NCBI GenBank assembly: GCA_030525525.1
Contig: JAUNEN010000019.1
Location: forward strand, 1-41,187
DNA from: Erysipelotrichaceae bacterium
Lineage (GTDB): Bacteria; Bacillota_I; Bacilli_A; Erysipelotrichales; Erysipelotrichaceae
Reading direction: 5' to 3'
DNA length: 41,187 nucleotides
Part shown: piece after piece, positions 24,606 through 31,607 of the stretch
Numbering within the stretch: position 1 is the first letter of the stretch
Layout of the letters: each line of letters starts with the position of its first letter
The notes under the pieces: model-generated
Seen by the model: the letters and a program-made list of their open reading frames with translations, nothing else
What the model was told of the DNA's origin: nothing
Databases searched by the model: none
Program-made: the position numbers and the translations under genes

Positions 24606-25775
24606 CTATATTTCAATTAAAGTTACAATATCGCCGTCTGTGATCAGATCAAGAAGATCTGTTTCATCTTTTGCAAGCTTACCGATCAGGTTGCGGGTAC
24701 CGTCATTGCGGATCGGTATCCTCACAATCTGCAGCTCGCCTGAGTAGTGTTTATAATTGTCATTCACCATGACCACATCGCCTTTTTCAAAGAATTCTCC
24801 TTCTTCTCTGCGGTATGGAATTTCCCGGCTTTCATTGCCGAATCTGCCGGTGCGGCTGCGCCAGATCCACTCGCTTGAATCACCGAAGTCAATCTGCGGG
24901 AACCATTCATATGCCATATACCGTTCCATGTCACTGATATGATCTGCACTTCTGACCTTCAGTCTGATCTGTCTGTTTGCCGCAAACATACCGCCGAATG
25001 ATCTGAACATCTCATACAGCGGAGAGTCTTCGATTCTGCGGGGAGCTTTTCTGACCTCCGCAATTGCTTTGAATTCTTCTTCTGAAGCATACGCATTGCC
25101 CAACAGAATGCAGTCAATGCCGACTGCCTCAAGAATTCTGTAAGCCAGCGAGCATTCATAATCACGCATTCTTTCCACTGTCGGAAGTCCTTCTTTTGCG
25201 TCCCAGACGCCGTGCGTGTTTTTGTTATGCGAAGCGATGAAGGCATCGATCGGATAGCCGTATTTTTGAAGTGCCTCATTTGTTTTCAGAAAGCTCTGCC
25301 ATTTCAGACCGGTATAGCGCTGCGGATAGAAATTATGTCCCAGACATAACTGCGTATCTTTGACGCCGTATTCCTTCATATATACAAGCTCTTCTTCAAT
25401 TCCCATGGAAGCGTTGAGCTGAATCTGAATGCCGTAAGGATTCTGAACAAGCATCAGATCTTTTTCTTTTCCATAGGAAAGATCCATACGCAGTATGTCG
25501 CAGCCGATTTCTGCAAACAGTGACAGATCATCCGGTGTCACATGCAGCTTTGTTAAAAACTGTGGATTGACATCCAGTGAAACCTGCATGTTCACATCAT
25601 GTGCTGCTTTGATCAGCTCCCTGAAATATGAAATGATCTCATCATTTGTTCCCTCAACCGAGAACATACTCGAAAAAACTCTTGTACAGCCGAAAGAGGC
25701 AGCTGTTTTCAGATATTCTCTGATCTCTTCTGCCGGCCGCAGATCGGGATAGACCGAAACGCCGAAAATACTCAT
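24606..25775 (-). CDS. MupG-like (DUF871) phospho-glycosidase
   Basis: A 389-residue protein of the DUF871/MupG family. It has an N-terminal TIM barrel (FGVSVYPDLRP, MFSVEGTNDEI, VSLDVNPQFL, LRMDLSYG, QLNAS, LCLGHNFYPQRYTGL, IASHNKNTHGVW) and a C-terminal small beta domain (about 280-389). Characterised MupG in Gram-positive bacteria is a 6-phospho-N-acetylmuramidase that cleaves MurNAc-6-P disaccharides during cell-wall recycling. Relatives beside beta-glucosidases may act on other 6-phospho-disaccharides. Here it heads an operon with a GH1 6-phospho-glucosidase and has no MurQ or MurP nearby, so its substrate is uncertain. An extended -10, TGCTAAAAT on the minus strand, lies upstream. Confidence 0.85.
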   Translation of the reverse strand: MSIFGVSVYPDLRPAEEIREYLKTAASFGCTRVFSSMFSVEGTNDEIISYFRELIKAAHDVNMQVSLDVNPQFLTKLHVTPDDLSLFAEIGCDILRMDLSYGKEKDLMLVQNPYGIQIQLNASMGIEEELVYMKEYGVKDTQLCLGHNFYPQRYTGLKWQSFLKTNEALQKYGYPIDAFIASHNKNTHGVWDAKEGLPTVERMRDYECSLAYRILEAVGIDCILLGNAYASEEEFKAIAEVRKAPRRIEDSPLYEMFRSFGGMFAANRQIRLKVRSADHISDMERYMAYEWFPQIDFGDSSEWIWRSRTGRFGNESREIPYRREEGEFFEKGDVVMVNDNYKHYSGELQIVRIPIRNDGTRNLIGKLAKDETDLLDLITDGDIVTLIEI

Positions 25776-25851
25776 GATAATAATGACTCCTGCTTTGTTT
25801 ATATTTTAGCATACTGTTTATAAGAACCTATCTGAATACAGAAAACAAAAG

Positions 25852-25872
25852 AAAAAACCGGGTTTCCCCGGT
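25852..25872 (-). terminator. Terminator after the cyclophilin gene
   Basis: ACCGGG (25857-25862) pairs with CCCGGT (25867-25872). TTTTTTC follows on the minus strand. Confidence 0.82.
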
Positions 25873-25881
25873 ATGGAATCA

Positions 25882-26538
25882 TCATTTACGGTCGATGACT
25901 TTGATATAAGTGATTTTCGGCTGCGCTTTGGCAGGAATTGTGCCGTTGTCATCAATCGGTTCTGCGTCTGAAGCGATCTTCATCACAACATCCATTCCTT
26001 CAACAACCTTTCCGAATGCGGCATAGCTGCCGTCGAGGAATTCATCATCTGCCACACAGATGAAGAACTGTGAGCTTGCACTGTCAAGATTGTATGAATT
26101 TCTTGCCATCGAAATAACACCTGTTTTATGGGAAATCGGATTGTCATATCCGTTTTCCCTGAACTCGCCCTTGATTGTTGTACCTGAACCGCCGGAGCCT
26201 GTTCCGGTCGGATCGCCGCCCTGAATCATGAAGCCTTCCATAATTCTGTGGAATGTCAGTCCGTCATAGAAGCCGTCTTTGGTCAGATTCACAAAGTTTG
26301 TAACAGTAATCGGTGCCGCTTCCCCATCGAGTTCAATGACTACTTTGCCATAGTTCTCAATATCCATTTCCACATAGACAGTTTCCTGAATCAGGTCTGT
26401 GCCTGCTTCTGTTTCTGTCTGCTTTTCGCCTTCAGCCTGACCATCAACGGGTGTGTCTGATGAGGTTGTCTGTTTAGCGCATCCTGTGAGCAGTGCTGCA
26501 CATAGGATTGCGCCGAAGAATGCATATGTCTTTTTCAT
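25882..26538 (-). CDS. Cyclophilin-type peptidyl-prolyl isomerase lipoprotein
   Basis: A 218-residue lipoprotein. A short signal peptide ends in the lipobox LLTGC (Cys20), so the mature protein is anchored outside the membrane. After a Thr/Glu linker comes a complete cyclophilin domain: FHRIMEGFMIQGGDPTGTGSGG, GVISMARN, SQFFICV and YAAFGKVVEGMDVV hold the catalytic Arg and the binding pocket. It would accelerate proline isomerisation in secreted proteins. GGGGGAG lies in the 3' end of the preceding capA-like gene, with three bases between the genes, so it is the last gene of a vanY-capA-ppi operon. Confidence 0.92.
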   Translation of the reverse strand: MKKTYAFFGAILCAALLTGCAKQTTSSDTPVDGQAEGEKQTETEAGTDLIQETVYVEMDIENYGKVVIELDGEAAPITVTNFVNLTKDGFYDGLTFHRIMEGFMIQGGDPTGTGSGGSGTTIKGEFRENGYDNPISHKTGVISMARNSYNLDSASSQFFICVADDEFLDGSYAAFGKVVEGMDVVMKIASDAEPIDDNGTIPAKAQPKITYIKVIDRK

Positions 26539-26541
26539 TTC

Positions 26542-27789
26542 TTAAACTCCCCCGATCTGAATATTCTGATCCAGATTTGTAATAATCGCTTTGAACTGTT
26601 CATAGATGCTCTGATGATCGGGAAGAACCGAATCATCGACTTCTGTGAACGGATATACCTGAATGTTGGTTCTCAATGCAGGATATTCTCCTTCAAGATA
26701 GGTGTAATGAAGATCAGCTCTGAGGTTTTCAATCTTTACGGAAGTCGTTCCGTCTTCATTGACTGTCTTGACCAGATCAAGACCTGCCATCATGCCGATT
26801 CTGTTTTCCGTATCAATCTGCGAGCTGATGAGATTTCCCATTGCATAGAAGCAGACGGAATCACCGATCCATTCAAACGGTTCAATGACATGGACATGAT
26901 TACCGACAATCACATCCGCACCTGCTTCGGCAAGCTGTCTTGCCAGGCTTCTCTGCGTTTCGTTGACTTCGAATGAATATTCCGTTCCCCAATGCATGGA
27001 GACAATCACCGCATCGCATTGTTCTTTTGCCTGTCTGACTTTGGCAAGCATCTGTTCTTCATAACCCGGGAAATAATTGACTTCGAAATCATAATCCGGA
27101 TAGATGCCGTTTGTGTTTTCACAATAAGCAAGGAATGCAATTTTCATGCCGTTGACTTCAGTGACTGCCAGTTCGTCATATTCTGCCTGTGAAGTATTTG
27201 TGCCCTGCATCAGAACACCCTTCTGCGCATTCCAGAAATTTCTTGAATTGGTGACACCCGTAAACCCTGCATCAAGGCAATGGTTATTGGCGGTTGAAAC
27301 AAGATTGAACCCCTTCGAAACCATATAGCTGCCGAATTCCTGCGGGCTGTTGAAGGTCGGGAAGCCTGACAAGCCAAGCTCCGTGCCTCCAAGAATGGTT
27401 TCCTGGTTATAGAATTCAAGATCATATTTTTCAGCGATTGCCGTGATCCGATCCATCTGCTTTGCAAAATTGAATGTGCCATCTGCGTTATATGCATCTT
27501 CATAGACAGATTCATGAAGCAGACCGTCACCGCTCAGAAACAGAGAAACTCTCGATTCATCCGAAGGAGTTTCTTCTTTGCCGGAATCTGAATTCTCCGG
27601 TTCTTTTGTTTCAGCCACTTCGGAAGGATCAATTGTTTCAACAACCGGTTTAGCCGGTTCTCTGCCTGCAAAGATGCGGCTGATCAGAAAGATCCCTGCC
27701 GCTAACAGCACAACTGCACCGATCAGCACAATTGCCAGGTTTCTGACATTGACACTTCTCTTTTTTCTTCTTCTTTTCTTAGTTGGCAT
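26542..27789 (-). CDS. CapA family protein
   Basis: A 415-residue membrane-anchored protein. A basic start (KKRRRKKR) and one transmembrane helix (about 17-40) are followed by a Glu/Pro/Ser linker and a PGA_cap metallophosphatase-like domain (about 82-415). Its motifs are SLFLSGDGLLHE, NQETILGG, STANNHCLDAG, SMHWGTEYSFEV and VIVGNHVHVIEPFEW. CapA/PgsA relatives take part in poly-gamma-glutamate synthesis or export, but many stand-alone CapA proteins have no known partner, and no capB/capC is here. Its ATG lies within the last codons of the vanY-like gene with GGAGG just upstream, so it is translationally coupled. An envelope role is inferred. Confidence 0.9.
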   Translation of the reverse strand: MPTKKRRRKKRSVNVRNLAIVLIGAVVLLAAGIFLISRIFAGREPAKPVVETIDPSEVAETKEPENSDSGKEETPSDESRVSLFLSGDGLLHESVYEDAYNADGTFNFAKQMDRITAIAEKYDLEFYNQETILGGTELGLSGFPTFNSPQEFGSYMVSKGFNLVSTANNHCLDAGFTGVTNSRNFWNAQKGVLMQGTNTSQAEYDELAVTEVNGMKIAFLAYCENTNGIYPDYDFEVNYFPGYEEQMLAKVRQAKEQCDAVIVSMHWGTEYSFEVNETQRSLARQLAEAGADVIVGNHVHVIEPFEWIGDSVCFYAMGNLISSQIDTENRIGMMAGLDLVKTVNEDGTTSVKIENLRADLHYTYLEGEYPALRTNIQVYPFTEVDDSVLPDHQSIYEQFKAIITNLDQNIQIGGV

Positions 27790-28594
27790 AATCGCCTCCG
27801 GAAATGCCGTAGAACTCTTCGAATGTCATATTTTCTCCGGCATCGTGAATCTTCTGAGCTTCTGCCTTTGTAATATAACGGAAATGCCATGGTTCATATG
27901 CATAGCCGGTGATTGCTTCTTTTCCTTTCGGATAGCGCATGATGAATCCATATTTATATGCATTCTCAGCCAGCCACTTTCCTTCCTGTGTCATTTCAAA
28001 ATCCTGAGTCAGATCATATGCGGCATCCTGTCCGCAGAGATCGGTTGCCAGACCGGTCTGATGATCCGAATAGCCGGGTCTTGAACTGATGGAATCCGCA
28101 TATGACTGTCCGCCTTCAGCGACATATCCATCGTAAAGCACTCTTTGGAATTCTTCCCCGCGGTAACCTGAACCCATGACCAGATTCACACCTTCCTCAG
28201 CCGCAGCCGCAAACATCTCTTCCAGAGCGACAGCCGCCTCCATGCGCAGCGTCCAGTTGTTATAGCGCATGTTGACTTCCGGATATGCAAGATCGGAAGG
28301 CTCATAGCCTTCAGGCAGTTTGTGTTTCTTGTTTGCAACAATCAGATAGCTGTCTGTTTCAAAGAAACGGGGATCTCTTTCCGGGTCGGGTGTCGGTTCC
28401 GGGGTCGGTTCGGGAGTCGGCGTGCTCACTGCTGTCTCCGGAGTCGGTTCAGGTGTTCTTTCCGGTGCCTTTTTGCCGTCCGCAAGTCTTGCGATGACAA
28501 AGATCGCCGCAATCAGTATCAGTAAGGCCGGTATTGCAAGCATCGCAACCCGGTCATAGCGAATCGTCCGTTTCGGGATTTTCTTTTTTGCCAT
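27779..28594 (-). CDS. VanY-type D-alanyl-D-alanine carboxypeptidase
   Basis: A 271-residue membrane-anchored peptidase of the M15B family. A basic N-terminus and one transmembrane helix (about 17-36) are followed by a Pro/Thr/Glu repeat spacer (TPEPTPET...TPEPTPEPTPDPE) and the catalytic domain. The zinc site is visible as SDHQTGLATD (His178, Asp185) and EPWHFRY (Glu234, His237). It trims the terminal D-Ala of peptidoglycan stem peptides on the cell surface. The ATG at 28594 is chosen because GGAGAG precedes it; the longer frame begins inside the queT terminator. It starts the operon with the CapA-like and cyclophilin genes. Confidence 0.92.
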   Translation of the reverse strand: MAKKKIPKRTIRYDRVAMLAIPALLILIAAIFVIARLADGKKAPERTPEPTPETAVSTPTPEPTPEPTPDPERDPRFFETDSYLIVANKKHKLPEGYEPSDLAYPEVNMRYNNWTLRMEAAVALEEMFAAAAEEGVNLVMGSGYRGEEFQRVLYDGYVAEGGQSYADSISSRPGYSDHQTGLATDLCGQDAAYDLTQDFEMTQEGKWLAENAYKYGFIMRYPKGKEAITGYAYEPWHFRYITKAEAQKIHDAGENMTFEEFYGISGGDYAN

Positions 28595-28630
28595 AGTTCT
28601 TTCTCTCCGACAGTATGGTAACACAAAAAC

Positions 28631-28655
28631 AAAAAAAGCAGGGTTTCCCACTGCT
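28631..28655 (-). terminator. Terminator after queT
   Basis: AGCAG...CTGCT with inner GGGtttCCC pairing spans 28637-28655. A run of seven T bases follows on the minus strand. The stem begins at the queT stop codon. Confidence 0.85.
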
Positions 28656-29167
28656 TATGAATTGAAGATTTCAGTCTTTTTAAGCGCTTTGATCATAAAC
28701 CATCCGGCAGTCACCGCGATCAGTTCGCCGATTGCCACATAGCTGCCGTTGATCAGTGTGCCAAGCAGCACATTGTCCGGCATGAACAGAACTGCCAGTT
28801 CACAGCCGACAAAGAAGAAGTTGAAGATCACCGGCATCAGGCACGAAAGCATCGGAATTCCGAATGTCAGAACATCGCGGAAGCGGTATGTGCAGACAGC
28901 CGCCAGAAATGTGGCAAGTGTACCGACAGCCGCATCGATGAGACCGGTCGGATTGAGGCCGGTCATTGCCCCGATGAGATTGGCCAGGAAACATCCGAGT
29001 GTAACGCCCCAGATCGATTTCTTATCAATCAGAGGCAGCAGTGTCAGAGCTTCGGCAATGCGGACCTGAATCTGTCCGAATGAGATGAGTGAAAGTCCCG
29101 GCACAAAGCAGAGTGCCGTGTAAATTGCGGCGATTAACGCAATTTTTGTCATGTATTTTGAATTCAT
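28655..29167 (-). CDS. queT: QueT-family transporter
   Basis: A 170-residue membrane protein with about five or six hydrophobic helices, matching QueT, the substrate-binding (S) component of an ECF transporter for queuosine precursors. Typical features are KIALIAAIYTALCF at the start, FGQIQVRIAEALTLLPLID, GVTLGCFLANLIGA and NPTGLIDAAVGTLATFLAA. It would import queuine or preQ0/preQ1 together with a shared energising module (EcfAA'T) encoded elsewhere. AAAGG precedes the ATG. No recognisable preQ1 riboswitch is seen in its short leader. Confidence 0.92.
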   Translation of the reverse strand: MNSKYMTKIALIAAIYTALCFVPGLSLISFGQIQVRIAEALTLLPLIDKKSIWGVTLGCFLANLIGAMTGLNPTGLIDAAVGTLATFLAAVCTYRFRDVLTFGIPMLSCLMPVIFNFFFVGCELAVLFMPDNVLLGTLINGSYVAIGELIAVTAGWFMIKALKKTEIFNS

Positions 29168-29205
29168 TTGAACCTTTTGTTTCTAACGGAAAAACCGTAA
29201 CAATT

Positions 29206-29234
29206 ATTATTGTCTTTTCATGATGCTTTGTCAA
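29206..29234 (-). promoter_or_regulatory. Promoter of queT
   Basis: On the minus strand, a perfect -35 TTGACA (29229-29234) and -10 AATAAT (29206-29211) are 17 bases apart. The -35 begins inside the T run of the preceding gene's terminator. The resulting leader is about 30-40 bases and carries a small ACGG/CCGT hairpin. Confidence 0.72.
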
Positions 29235-29256
29235 AAAAACAGGATTTTTCATCCTG
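29233..29256 (-). terminator. Terminator after the 125-residue gene
   Basis: CAGGAT (29240-29245) pairs with ATCCTG (29251-29256) around a T/A-rich loop. TTTTTTT follows on the minus strand and runs into the queT -35 box. Confidence 0.8.
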
Positions 29257-29262
29257 CATATT

Positions 29263-29640
29263 TCAATCGGCCCGCCACACTCTGATGCGGGATGTATTTT
29301 TCAGATGTTTCGAAGGCACAGGCTTCTGAAGAGATTTCCGATACATCTCTTCTTTTCTCAGAATCCCTTCGATTCTGGAAAGTTCGCTTTGCGGCATATG
29401 TGAAGAGTCATTGTAAGGAAAAGCTGTATCGATGAATTCCTTCATGATGATTTTCATGAGTGCCTCTCCGAACTCAGCACCGTATTTTCTTGTTTCAGGA
29501 TCGACTGCCCATCTGCCGTCAGAGTGCTGATAGAGGCAGCTGACACCGCTGAGATTGTTCTTTTCAGATTTCCATTCAATTTCAATTGAGCGAAGATTCC
29601 ATTTGACGGATACTGCCTGCAGATCATTGATTTGTTTCAT
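29263..29640 (-). CDS. Hypothetical 125-residue protein
   Basis: A small basic protein without signal peptide or membrane span. I do not recognise a family. The N-terminal half looks beta-rich (AVSVKWNLRSIEIEWKSEKN, SCLYQHSDGRWAV), and the C-terminal half is helical and Lys/Arg-rich. The start is set at 29640 because AAGGAGGAG lies just upstream. The ORF stays open for 35 more codons, but that stretch has no ribosome binding site and contains a palindrome. It is flanked by terminators, so it is probably transcribed alone. Function unknown. Confidence 0.65.
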   Translation of the reverse strand: MKQINDLQAVSVKWNLRSIEIEWKSEKNNLSGVSCLYQHSDGRWAVDPETRKYGAEFGEALMKIIMKEFIDTAFPYNDSSHMPQSELSRIEGILRKEEMYRKSLQKPVPSKHLKNTSRIRVWRAD

Positions 29641-29800
29641 TTTCTCTCCTCCTTTTACAGCATTTTTTTGAAAGTCAAAAACAATGTTGTTCCATACAGA
29701 ACGCACTCGTTCTGTATTCTGTCGTGTGCGAGGATTTTTCTGCATGCTTAATTAAAACAGAATCAATGAGCCTGAAAAATAAACCGGCGGTATAAAAAAG

Positions 29801-29826
29801 AAAAATCCGGAATGCACTTCCGGATT
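29801..29826 (-). terminator. Terminator after hsp20
   Basis: AATCCGGAA (29804-29812) pairs perfectly with TTCCGGATT (29818-29826). A T run follows on the minus strand. Confidence 0.9.
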
Positions 29827-29833
29827 ATGATGA

Positions 29834-30286
29834 TCAGCCTTCGATCATGATTGTGTGTTTTTCAGGAATCTCTTTGACAGCTTCCTTCTTCGGGATGTTC
29901 AGTTTCAGAACACCGTCCTCGAATTTAGCCGAGATGTCTTTTTCGGTGAGTTCTTCACCGACATAGAACGTTCTTGTCATAATGCCTGAATAACGCTCCT
30001 GACGGACATACTTTCCTTCATTGTTCTTTTCATTCTTTTCAAGACCCTTGGAAGCGGTGATCGTCAGATTGCCGTTATTGAGTTCTACGTTGATCTGATC
30101 CTTTTTGAATCCCGGCAGATCGATTTCAACTTCGTAATGATCTTCATGATCTCTGACATCCGTCAGCATTTCTCTGTTTGCATGTCTGCCATACAGCTTT
30201 CTGTCAATGTCATGAAATCTTGCAGGGAAGAAATCATCCATCCAGTCATCAAACAAATTCTCTGTGAAAATCTCCGGTAACAACAT
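29834..30286 (-). CDS. Hsp20/alpha-crystallin small heat-shock protein
   Basis: A 150-residue ATP-independent chaperone. A short N-terminal arm (LFDDWMDDFFP) is followed by an alpha-crystallin domain, about residues 42-135. It starts DVRDHEDHYEVEIDLPGFKKD and includes the NLTITA strand, RTFYVGEELTEKDISAKFEDGVLKL and the GVL motif. The C-terminal IMI resembles the I-x-I anchor for oligomers. It holds unfolding proteins during stress. AGGAGGTG precedes the ATG. The promoter carries a CIRCE element, so repression by HrcA and induction by heat are expected. Confidence 0.95.
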   Translation of the reverse strand: MLLPEIFTENLFDDWMDDFFPARFHDIDRKLYGRHANREMLTDVRDHEDHYEVEIDLPGFKKDQINVELNNGNLTITASKGLEKNEKNNEGKYVRQERYSGIMTRTFYVGEELTEKDISAKFEDGVLKLNIPKKEAVKEIPEKHTIMIEG

Positions 30287-30399
30287 AGTTATTCACCTCC
30301 TGTTCTTTCATCATTGCTTATCGAAACAAACTATGTGTCTGAACAAGGGAAGGAGGGTTTGGATTCTGTTTCGGATCTTCTCTTTTCCTTTGCAATTAT

Positions 30400-30428
30400 G
30401 TTATAGTCCTTATTTTTAGCACTGTCAA
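30400..30428 (-). promoter_or_regulatory. Promoter of hsp20
   Basis: On the minus strand, TTGACA (30423-30428) and TATAAC (30400-30405) are 17 bases apart. The -35 box lies inside the CIRCE element. Confidence 0.78.
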
Positions 30429-30442
30429 TAGGTGAGTGCTAA
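30416..30442 (-). promoter_or_regulatory. CIRCE element (HrcA operator)
   Basis: On the minus strand, TTAGCACTC-N9-CAGTGCTAA matches the CIRCE consensus with one mismatch, in the second arm. It overlaps the hsp20 promoter and, unusually, the last codons and stop of the upstream AraC gene (stop at 30439-30441). Confidence 0.9.
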
Positions 30443-31308
30443 AAATTTGATTTTCTTTCAACATGATGAAGATTGCGGTAGCCGCTCGGTGAGATGTCAA
30501 AGATGTTCTTGAACGCTCTGGAGAAGTGCAGCTGGTTTTCATAGCCGACGGATGAAGAAACTTCGCCGATCGACATTTCCGTATATTTCAGAAACTCGGC
30601 TGCTTTGTTCATTCTGTATTTCAGAAGGAACTTCTGCGGAGACTCACCGACCGTACTTTTGAAAATGCGGCTGAAATAGCTGCGGTTGAGACCGCTGCTG
30701 TCGGCGATCTGCTCGACAGCGATATCATGCATGTAATTGCCTTCAATGAAGTTGATCGCTTCACGGATATAGAAATCACGAAGCTTCTTTTTTTCAACGG
30801 CAACGCTGTCTTTGCTGGTTCTGACAAGCTCATCAAGAAAAACAAGTCCCAGACCTGCCAGACGCAGCGGGGAGGAATCTTCCGCTTCATTGACAATCTG
30901 CATCATCGCTTCCTGGATTGCCTGCGGATCGGTGGATGTATAGATCGGCTGCGTTTCACTCAATCCTGCAAGAGTGAGAGTCTGTCTGGCTCTGAGTCCG
31001 TCGAATTCAATCCACGTATAAATCCAGGGATCATCATAATCCGCAAAGTAGAAAGTGATTTCACCCGGACAGATCAGAAACCCCTGTCCTTTTCCGATTT
31101 CATATGTTTTCCCGCCTTTATCGAGTTTTCCTTTTCCGTCAATCACATAATGAAATAAGAAGTGATTTCTGACAGCCGGACCGAATTCATGCAGAGGATC
31201 GCATCTTTCCCATCCGAACTGAATCAGATTCAGATCGACAAACAGATCATCCCTTGCAACATGGAAGCGATATTTGTTTTCTACATGTCTTGTTGTATTT
31301 TTGTCCAT
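30439..31308 (-). CDS. AraC family regulator of the alpha-galactoside locus
   Basis: A 289-residue regulator of the MsmR/RafR type. The cupin-like N-terminal domain has HFLFHYVIDGKGKLDKGGKTYEIGKGQGFLICPGE-like residues (about 48-85). The C-terminal double HTH (about 185-285) contains IAVEQIADSSGLNRSYFSRIFK and IGEVSSSVGYENQLHFSRAFKN followed by SPSGYR. It is divergent from the transporter/alpha-galactosidase operon, so it probably activates that operon in response to an alpha-galactoside. GGAG is well placed before the ATG. A cre-like site lies in its leader, suggesting carbon catabolite control. Ligand identity is inferred from the neighbourhood. Confidence 0.9.
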   Translation of the reverse strand: MDKNTTRHVENKYRFHVARDDLFVDLNLIQFGWERCDPLHEFGPAVRNHFLFHYVIDGKGKLDKGGKTYEIGKGQGFLICPGEITFYFADYDDPWIYTWIEFDGLRARQTLTLAGLSETQPIYTSTDPQAIQEAMMQIVNEAEDSSPLRLAGLGLVFLDELVRTSKDSVAVEKKKLRDFYIREAINFIEGNYMHDIAVEQIADSSGLNRSYFSRIFKSTVGESPQKFLLKYRMNKAAEFLKYTEMSIGEVSSSVGYENQLHFSRAFKNIFDISPSGYRNLHHVERKSNF

Positions 31309-31323
31309 ATGACAGCTCCTTTC

Positions 31324-31337
31324 GGTAACCGCTTACA
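31324..31337 (-). promoter_or_regulatory. Candidate catabolite-responsive element (cre)
   Basis: On the minus strand, TGTAAGCGGTTACC matches the cre consensus TGWAANCGNTNWCA at 13 of 14 positions. It lies 16 bases upstream of the AraC start codon, so CcpA bound here could block that gene and perhaps the whole locus. Confidence 0.55.
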
Positions 31338-31607
31338 TTTTCTGATTCCAATATATATCATAATGCGACTTTATATACAAATTTTTGTAAATTATATGAA
31401 AATTGAGATATAGAATATCACATAAAACAATCTGTTAGACTGTTCAAAATTGCTAATATGAGTCTGAAAAGTGAACGTATCGACCATAGTGCACGATGGA
31501 CCTACGCAAAGCATTTCAAAGCTTCAGATCAGACAGTCTGATTTATCCAAATGCATGCATCGATGATCAGGCTTCTGAATTTCTGACAATCAGAAGGAGA
31601 ATGAATA
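31338..31607 (+). promoter_or_regulatory. Leader and promoter region of the alpha-galactoside operon
   Basis: A possible extended -10, TGCTAATAT (31452-31459), has no clear -35, as expected for an activator-dependent promoter. The leader carries a perfect palindrome ATCAGAC-A-GTCTGAT (31528-31542). It also carries an inverted repeat CTTCTGA (31572-31578)/TCAGAAG (31590-31596), whose second arm overlaps the start of the AGAAGGAG ribosome binding site. No gene is seen here. Confidence 0.45.

Noticed and set aside
29168-29205. A preQ1 riboswitch in the queT leader
   Set aside because: The leader is short and lacks the preQ1-I or preQ1-II conserved blocks; only a small ACGG/CCGT hairpin is present.
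29696-29715. ACAGAAC-N6-GTTCTGT as a LexA box
   Set aside because: The Gram-positive LexA site needs GAAC-N4-GTTC; the spacing here is six and no SOS gene follows.
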